Part shown: positions 1 to 3,870 of the stretch, one piece after another
Layout: every line of letters begins with the position of its first letter
Position numbering within the stretch: the first letter of the stretch is position 1
Position numbers and translations under genes: made by a program
The notes under the pieces: generated by a model
What the model saw: only the letters and a program-made list of their open reading frames with translations
Databases searched by the model: none
Told to the model about the DNA's origin: nothing
DNA from: an uncultured Opitutia bacterium
Lineage (GTDB): Bacteria; Verrucomicrobiota; Verrucomicrobiia; Opitutales; Opitutaceae
Direction: 5' to 3'
Length of the DNA: 9,102 nt
Assembly: GCA_903938935.1 (NCBI GenBank)
Contig: CAJAFD010000141.1
Coordinates: forward strand, 1-9,102

Positions 1-134
1 AGGCGGTGACCGGCATTCTGCGGTCGAGCCTGGGTCCGAAGGGTGCGTGGCGGGGCGCGGGGCGCGCGCGCACACGCGAGTGTGTGTGTGTGGCACGCGC
101 GGGCGCTGGCGGGCGCGGTCGTTTGAGTGGACAT
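1..134 (-). CDS. Possible 5' end of nusG (partial, start uncertain)
   Basis: In bacteria secE is nearly always followed by nusG, so this edge is where the transcription elongation/antitermination factor NusG should begin. Two ATGs are possible on the minus strand. One at 132-134, 18 bp after the secE stop, reads MSTQTTAPASAR and then a Cys/His/Arg-rich stretch that does not resemble a NusG NGN domain. The other, at 14-16, reads MPVTA before the window ends. All three minus-strand frames are open here because the DNA is so GC-rich, so openness is not evidence of coding. Neither ATG has a Shine-Dalgarno sequence. No NusG-specific residues are visible, so the identity is inferred only from synteny. 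The first ATG fits typical operon spacing and the second fits the non-protein-like look of the stretch between them. Confidence 0.3.
   Translation of the reverse strand, partial: MSTQTTAPASARACHTHTLACARAPRAPPRTLRTQARPQNAGHR
62..92. repeat. Alternating purine-pyrimidine (GC)n/(CA)n/(GT)n tract
   Basis: The plus strand runs as alternating GC and CA dinucleotides from 62 to 78, is broken by one purine step at 79-80, and continues as six GT/TG repeats to 92. Such alternating purine-pyrimidine DNA is the classic substrate for left-handed Z-DNA and is prone to slippage. The halves are partly complementary (CACAC at 71-75 with GTGTG around 80-84), so a short hairpin is also possible. It lies between secE and the expected nusG start. 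Confidence 0.75.
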
Positions 135-152
135 GGATGGTCAGGACCGAGG

Positions 153-356
153 TTAGCTGACCCAATCGGTGAAAAGGATCACGACTTGAGTGAGCGAAAA
201 ATCGCTGATGGCGGTGAAAACACCGAGGATAACCGCGGCGAAGACGACCACGATGGTAGAGTCACGCAATTCTATGCGGGAGGGCCAAGTAGCTTTTTGA
301 AGCTCTCCGACCATTTCGCCGAGGAAGATGCGGGTGCTGCGGAACGGATTTTTCAT
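153..356 (-). CDS. secE: Preprotein translocase subunit SecE
   Basis: SecE is the small essential subunit of the SecYEG inner-membrane translocon and clamps SecY during protein export. The 67-residue product has the compact one-helix form found in most bacteria, unlike the three-helix E. coli version. A short amphipathic N-terminal region carries the family signature around residues 13-25 (GEMVGELQKATWP, with the conserved K-x-x-W-P). A single transmembrane helix spans roughly residues 34-60. The ATG lies only 10 bp after the encoded CCA end of tRNA-Trp, so mRNA must be released by tRNA processing or read through it. There is no Shine-Dalgarno sequence (upstream bases are ATATTCCGTTC). The position between tRNA-Trp and the expected nusG supports the call. 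Confidence 0.94.
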   Translation of the reverse strand: MKNPFRSTRIFLGEMVGELQKATWPSRIELRDSTIVVVFAAVILGVFTAISDFSLTQVVILFTDWVS

Positions 357-366
357 GAACGGAATA

Positions 367-442
367 TGGCAGGCGCGGAGGGAATCGAACCCCCAACCAA
401 CGGTTTTGGAGACCGCTACTCTACCAATTGAGCTACACGCCT
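367..442 (-). tRNA. tRNA-Trp (anticodon CCA)
   Basis: The minus strand folds into a full cloverleaf. The 7-bp acceptor stem pairs AGGCGTG with CGCGCCT. The D arm has GCTC and the AATTGGTA loop, the anticodon loop is CTCCAAA with anticodon CCA, the variable region has 5 bases, and the T arm has the TTCGATT loop. The discriminator is G at 370 and the 3' CCA is genomically encoded at 367-369, giving 76 nt in total. It lies between tuf and secE and is presumably cut from the same transcript. G as discriminator is the usual identity base for bacterial tRNA-Trp. Confidence 0.97.
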
Positions 443-469
443 GTGGAATGGGCTTTCTTAGACGACGCA

Positions 470-496
470 GCCGAGGCCCCGTTACGAGGCCTCGGC
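470..496 (-). promoter_or_regulatory. 9-bp perfect GC hairpin between tuf and tRNA-Trp
   Basis: GCCGAGGCC at 470-478 is exactly complementary to GGCCTCGGC at 488-496, with a 9-base loop. It sits about 30 bp after the tuf stop and 28 bp before tRNA-Trp. On the transcribed (minus) strand the bases after the stem are TGCGTCGTCTAAG, with no run of U. It therefore does not look like a standard intrinsic terminator. A role in attenuation, transcript stability of tuf or tRNA processing is possible, but this is inference. Confidence 0.5.
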
Positions 497-526
497 GGAG
501 TCGAGTTTAAGGTTATTTAATCGAAC

Positions 527-1717
527 TTATTCGATGATCTCGGTTATACGACCGGCACCGATGGTGCGACCGCCTTCGCGGATAGCGAATTTCTGGGTCG
601 TTTCCATGGCGATCGGAACGATGAGGTCGATCTCGACCGCGATATTGTCGCCAGGCATGATCATCTCAACGCCCTTCGGCAGGTTGACGATACCGGTCAC
701 ATCCGTCGTGCGGAAGTAGAACTGAGGACGGTAACCGTTGAAGAACGGGGTGTGGCGGCCGCCTTCGTCCTTAGAGAGGACGTAGATTTCAGCTTTGGCC
801 TTCTTGTGTGGCTTGATGGACTTCGGGGCGGCGATGACTTGGCCACGCTCGATACCATCTTTTTCAATACCACGCAGAAGCATACCGACGTTGTCGCCCG
901 CTTGACCGGAGTCGAGGAGCTTGCGGAACATTTCGATACCGGTGATAACGGTAGTCGTGGTGTCTTTGAGGCCGATGATCTCGACGGTGTCGTTGATCTT
1001 GCAGGCGCCGCGCTCGATACGACCGGTGGCAACCGTGCCACGGCCCGTGATCGAGAACACGTCTTCGACCGACATCAGGAAGGGCTTGTCGTTCTCGCGG
1101 ATGGGCTCAGGAATATCTTTGTCGATAGCATCCATGAGGGCCGTGATGGCGTCGTTACCTTCGGGCTTGTTATCAAGAGCGGCGGTGGCGGAACCACGGA
1201 CGATCGTGGCGTTGTCGCCATCGAATTGATACTTCGAGAGAAGCTCGCGGATTTCCATCTCGACGAGGTCGAGGAGCTCTTTGTCGTCGATGAGGTCAAC
1301 TTTGTTGAGCCAGACCACGATCTTTGGCACTCCGACTTGGCGGGCAAGGAGGATGTGCTCGCGGGTCTGCGGCATCGGGCCGTCAGCGGCAGAGACGACG
1401 AGGATGGCGCCGTCCATTTGCGCGGCACCCGTGATCATGTTCTTCACGAAGTCGGCGTGGCCGGGGCAATCAACGTGCGCATAGTGGCGCTTTTCGGTTT
1501 GATACTCAACGTGAGCAACCGAGATCGTGACGATCTTGGAAGCGTCGCGGACGGTGCCGCCTTTAGCGATGTCCGCGTAAGTCTTTACCTCAGCGAGGCC
1601 TTTGCGGGCCTGGACGGCAAGGATTGCGGTCGTGGTGGTGGTTTTACCGTGGTCGACGTGGCCGATGGTGCCAACGTTGACGTGCGGTTTCGTGCGTTCG
1701 AATGTGCCTTTAGCCAT
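527..1717 (-). CDS. tuf: Elongation factor Tu
   Basis: EF-Tu is the translational GTPase that delivers aminoacyl-tRNA to the ribosomal A site. The product is 396 residues, the normal family length. The GTPase domain shows the P-loop GHVDHGKT (19-26), DCPGH of switch II (83-87, with the catalytic His at 87), NKVD (138-141) and GSA (175-177). Domains 2 and 3 follow, with typical blocks such as GRGTVATGRIERG, SKDEGGRHTPFF and the C-terminal REGGRTIGAG. The ATG at 1715-1717 gives the canonical MAKGTFERTKPHVNVGTIGH start; extending upstream would run into tRNA-Thr. Switch I is odd: the near-invariant RGITI before HVEY is replaced by KIVTI (61-65), although the Mg-binding Thr64 is kept. The gene lies between two tRNA genes in the secE operon, with no Shine-Dalgarno upstream. 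Confidence 0.98.
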   Translation of the reverse strand: MAKGTFERTKPHVNVGTIGHVDHGKTTTTTAILAVQARKGLAEVKTYADIAKGGTVRDASKIVTISVAHVEYQTEKRHYAHVDCPGHADFVKNMITGAAQMDGAILVVSAADGPMPQTREHILLARQVGVPKIVVWLNKVDLIDDKELLDLVEMEIRELLSKYQFDGDNATIVRGSATAALDNKPEGNDAITALMDAIDKDIPEPIRENDKPFLMSVEDVFSITGRGTVATGRIERGACKINDTVEIIGLKDTTTTVITGIEMFRKLLDSGQAGDNVGMLLRGIEKDGIERGQVIAAPKSIKPHKKAKAEIYVLSKDEGGRHTPFFNGYRPQFYFRTTDVTGIVNLPKGVEMIMPGDNIAVEIDLIVPIAMETTQKFAIREGGRTIGAGRITEIIE

Positions 1718-1798
1718 GGGAGACGTGTGTTTGGGTTTGGATGAAATGTGACTTCTGGTTTTACGTCGTAGAAGCGGGACCGACGTTGTTTTTTGGCA

Positions 1799-1874
1799 TG
1801 GAGCCCAGAACCGGAGTCGAACCGGCGACCTCGTCCTTACCAAGAACGTGCTCTACCAACTGAGCTATCTGGGC
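1799..1874 (-). tRNA. tRNA-Thr (anticodon GGT)
   Basis: The minus strand folds into a 76-nt cloverleaf. The acceptor stem pairs GCCCAGA with TCTGGGC. The D arm is GCTC/GAGC with loop AGTTGGTA. The anticodon stem CGTTC/GGACG encloses loop TTGGTAA with anticodon GGT, and the T arm has loop TTCGACT. The discriminator base is T (1802 on the minus strand) and CCA is encoded at 1799-1801. It is the first gene of the tuf-secE unit, 81 bp upstream of tuf. Confidence 0.97.
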
Positions 1875-1913
1875 AGACAAAGAGACCGTGCCAAAAAACG
1901 AAAATGAGGGTTG

Positions 1914-1942
1914 AAAGTGCTTCCCACGATTTGGGCCGTCAA
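1914..1942 (-). promoter_or_regulatory. Candidate promoter for the tRNA-Thr/tuf/tRNA-Trp/secE unit
   Basis: On the minus strand TTGACG (1937-1942) matches five of six bases of the sigma70-type -35 consensus. It is followed after 17 bp by CACTTT (1914-1919), which is a poor -10. The predicted start would lie about 30 bp before tRNA-Thr, a sensible leader length. The -35 is convincing and the -10 is weak, so the assignment is tentative. Confidence 0.35.
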
Positions 1943-1952
1943 CAGCAAACTT

Positions 1953-1978
1953 GACCTTTTGTATAAAAAACTAAGGTC
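1953..1978. repeat. Inverted repeat across the end of the TonB-like gene
   Basis: GACCTT at 1953-1958 is mirrored by AAGGTC at 1973-1978, separated by a 14-base AT-rich loop. The right arm covers the last bases of the upstream minus-strand gene, including part of its TAG stop. On the minus strand the T-run lies within the loop, not after the stem, so it is not a standard terminator. It may mark the boundary between the two transcription units. Confidence 0.35.
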
Positions 1979-2699
1979 CGACCCAAATTCGATACACGCC
2001 GGGCGCCAATTTAGCGCCGATTCGCACGTGTTGCGTCAAATAACTCGCGAAATACGCATCCACCTCCTCCAGTTTGGAGCGGACCGTCGGAACCAGTGGC
2101 GCACTCAGGCCCGCGGCGTTCACCACGGCGAGAAATTCAATCGGCTCCCAAGCACCCGTGCCCGGGGGCTTCGCCTCGGCGAGCGCTTCAGCCAACACCA
2201 CGCGGCCTCCCGCCGCCGGGACGACTTCGTAAAACGCACTCCGCCGCGATAACGCCGGCAAGTCGACGGAGCTGCGACCGATTCCGAGCAACGCCACTCC
2301 GGGTGAAATCAACGCCAATGCTCCGGAAAAATCCACGGCCGGGTCTTTTTTGGCAGCGAGCGAGCGAAATTCCACCTCCTCAAAAGTAAAGCGAGCCGGA
2401 TAATCCGCAAAAGCCCCACCCACCTTCGGCAATGCGACCTCTTTTTCCGCCGTGTTCCACACCGTCGGCAAAAACAACGGCGTCGGATCTACCAACGCCG
2501 CTTCCTCCGGCGCGACCCGCCGAAACCCCACCTGCGGCACGACCGCAATCGGGGCGCGGCCCTTGACCACGAGCGAACCACGCTCCACGGCCGGTTCCAC
2601 CGGAGCGCGAAACAACATCAAAAAAACGAAGACCACTGCGATCGCTCCCAAAGCTGCCCAAACCCAGCGGCGTCGCTCACTCTGCGCAGGCGTCCTCAC
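1971..2699 (-). CDS. Single-pass periplasmic protein, TonB-like C-terminus
   Basis: The 242-residue product has a short Arg-rich cytoplasmic N-terminus, one transmembrane segment at about 13-30 and a periplasmic remainder, the topology of TonB/TolA. The C-terminal part (about 185-242) reads like a divergent TonB C-terminal fold. It has a strand IEFLAVVNAAGL, a helix around KLEEVDAYFASYL (209-221) and a final LAPGVYRIWVGP, which recalls the P-x-x-Y-x-V-x-V-G-P ending of some TonB-type domains. It is the last gene after the exbB- and exbD-like genes, where a TonB is expected. It starts with GTG at 2697-2699, overlapping the exbD stop by 4 bp, with GGGGAG six bases upstream. The typical Pro-rich TonB spacer is missing. 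It could instead be a lineage-specific partner of another type. The call rests on position plus weak resemblance. Confidence 0.5.
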   Translation of the reverse strand: MRTPAQSERRRWVWAALGAIAVVFVFLMLFRAPVEPAVERGSLVVKGRAPIAVVPQVGFRRVAPEEAALVDPTPLFLPTVWNTAEKEVALPKVGGAFADYPARFTFEEVEFRSLAAKKDPAVDFSGALALISPGVALLGIGRSSVDLPALSRRSAFYEVVPAAGGRVVLAEALAEAKPPGTGAWEPIEFLAVVNAAGLSAPLVPTVRSKLEEVDAYFASYLTQHVRIGAKLAPGVYRIWVGP

Positions 2700-3145
2700 T
2701 TGCGACTCCCCTCGCCTCCATCCGTCGGCTCCAACGCACCCCAGACCACCGCAAAACCCGCCCGCCGCGCGACCGTGACGATTTCCGCCAACTCGTCGTT
2801 ACGCACGCCAGAGCTAGCCAAAATCAATAACGACGGCTGCGACGTCGTCGCTTTTTGCCGCTCCAGCCACAACCCAAGTTGCTTCAACGACACCAACCCG
2901 TCATCCGCAAAAATCTGCCCCGTGCGCCGCACCGTGATCCGGTGCGTCGTCGGCTGCGCGCCCGCGGTCGCACCCGCCATTTCCGGCACCTGAAAATCTA
3001 CCCCAAGCCCGGGCGCCAACACAAAGCGCGAACCAAACAAGGTGAAAAATAAAACGAGCAAACCCGCATTCACATAAAATAAAAAATCAAAACACCGCGG
3101 CGGCACGCGCAAATGCGCCGCGAGATCGAGCGGTCGCGTGATCAT
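2696..3145 (-). CDS. ExbD/TolR-family biopolymer transport protein (divergent)
   Basis: ExbD/TolR proteins sit inside an ExbB/TolQ pentamer and use a single transmembrane Asp to couple proton flow to force on a periplasmic partner. The 149-residue product fits. It has a short cytoplasmic N-terminus and one helix at about 18-40 opening with FDFLFY, where Asp20 matches the essential coupling Asp. The start of the periplasmic domain (PGLGVDFQVPEM) follows, then TVRRTGQIFADD and the closing alpha/beta unit LLILASSGVRNDEL...RRAGFAVVWG. The usual D-V-V-F-x-L-L-I-F-F core is altered to a looser version with N-A-G (26-28) inside the helix, so it is a diverged member. ATG overlaps the exbB stop (ATGA), and GGAGG lies 10 bases upstream within exbB. 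Whether it belongs to an Exb or a Tol system cannot be decided from sequence alone. Confidence 0.82.
   Translation of the reverse strand: MITRPLDLAAHLRVPPRCFDFLFYVNAGLLVLFFTLFGSRFVLAPGLGVDFQVPEMAGATAGAQPTTHRITVRRTGQIFADDGLVSLKQLGLWLERQKATTSQPSLLILASSGVRNDELAEIVTVARRAGFAVVWGALEPTDGGEGSRK
2706..2711 (-). promoter_or_regulatory. Shine-Dalgarno (GGGGAG) for the TonB-like gene
   Basis: GGGGAG ends six bases before the GTG start at 2699, with a second GGAGG at 2715-2719. It supports GTG as the true start despite the 4-bp overlap with the exbD-like gene. Confidence 0.65.
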
Positions 3146-3795
3146 GTTTCCACGACCTCCGAACCACCGGGCTTCCGTCCACGATAATCATTTTGCAGGT
3201 AACGCATGATCTCGTTGCCCGCCCATTCCACATCGCGCACGATCGAGCGCACGCGCCCACTCAGGAAATGATGCGCCACATGCGCCGGCAGCGCCAACAT
3301 CAACCCACCCGCCGTGCACAACAACGCCTGCCACATGCCCGTGGCCAACGCACTCGCACTCATATAGTCTTTCTCAAACGCCAAGAACGTCGTCGCCATC
3401 CCGAGCACGGTCCCGAGCAACCCGACCATCGGCGCGACTTGCGCGATCGTCGCGATGCTCCCGAGCCGACGCTCCAGCGCGGGCAACTCCACGATCGCCG
3501 CCTCCTGCACATGAAAACGCATCGCCGCGACATCCGCCTCCGCGTGGAGCAACGCCGCCTTCACCACCGCAGCGACCGGCCCCGGCGTCTCCTCGCACAC
3601 CGTCAACGCTTCCACCAAGCGCCGTTTGGCCAAAATATTCTTTATCCCCTCGAGAAACGTCGTCGCCCGGATCTGCCCACGGTGCAAAAACAACACCCGC
3701 TCCAACGCGAGCAACACCGTCAATAAACCCAACGCCAACAGCACCCACATCATCGGGCCGCCCTTGGCGAAAATCGTAAAATTAAAAACAGACAT
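3142..3795 (-). CDS. MotA/TolQ/ExbB proton-channel family protein
   Basis: This is the inner-membrane channel-forming subunit that works with the ExbD-like product to turn the proton motive force into work on the envelope. The 217-residue product has three predicted transmembrane segments, at about 15-36, 113-137 and 154-178, with a cytoplasmic domain between the first two. The family signature is clear: ERRLGSIATIAQVAPMVGLLGTVLGM (108-133) and the Thr-Ala-Gly-Gly-Leu turn in helix 3 (161-165, TAGGL), followed by LALPAH. The ATG at 3793-3795 starts MSVFNFTIFAKGG and has no Shine-Dalgarno (CTCTTTTTAAATACG upstream). It lies 75 bp downstream of the TPR gene and overlaps the exbD-like gene by 4 bp. 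TolQ, ExbB and MotA-like assignments cannot be separated by eye, so no symbol is given. Confidence 0.92.
   Translation of the reverse strand: MSVFNFTIFAKGGPMMWVLLALGLLTVLLALERVLFLHRGQIRATTFLEGIKNILAKRRLVEALTVCEETPGPVAAVVKAALLHAEADVAAMRFHVQEAAIVELPALERRLGSIATIAQVAPMVGLLGTVLGMATTFLAFEKDYMSASALATGMWQALLCTAGGLMLALPAHVAHHFLSGRVRSIVRDVEWAGNEIMRYLQNDYRGRKPGGSEVVET
3156..3160 (-). promoter_or_regulatory. Shine-Dalgarno (GGAGG) for the exbD-like gene
   Basis: GGAGG lies inside the 3' end of the exbB-like gene, 10 bases before the overlapping ATG. It supports translational coupling and contrasts with the SD-less first genes of the window. Confidence 0.6.
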
Positions 3796-3870
3796 CGTAT
3801 TTAAAAAGAGTGTTACACGGCCCCGCCCCGACTCCGCAAACGCGAAACCGTAGGCCCGCCACAGCGAGCA

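Noticed and set aside
6..431. 141-codon plus-strand frame over secE and tRNA-Trp
   Set aside because: It lies antisense to a clear secE and a clear tRNA, and its composition is low-complexity Arg/Gly.
752..1744. 330-codon plus-strand open frame antisense to tuf
   Set aside because: It is the mirror of the strongly biased tuf coding frame. The product is Asp/Val/Gly-rich with no recognisable family, as expected for a GC-rich shadow frame.
1718..1843. N-terminal extension of tuf upstream of MAKGTFERTKP
   Set aside because: The extension would read through tRNA-Thr and does not match the EF-Tu family, which begins at the ATG at 1715-1717.
1951..1967. Plus-strand TTGACC plus TATAAA as a promoter
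   Set aside because: The spacing is only 5 bp instead of about 17, and no plus-strand gene follows.
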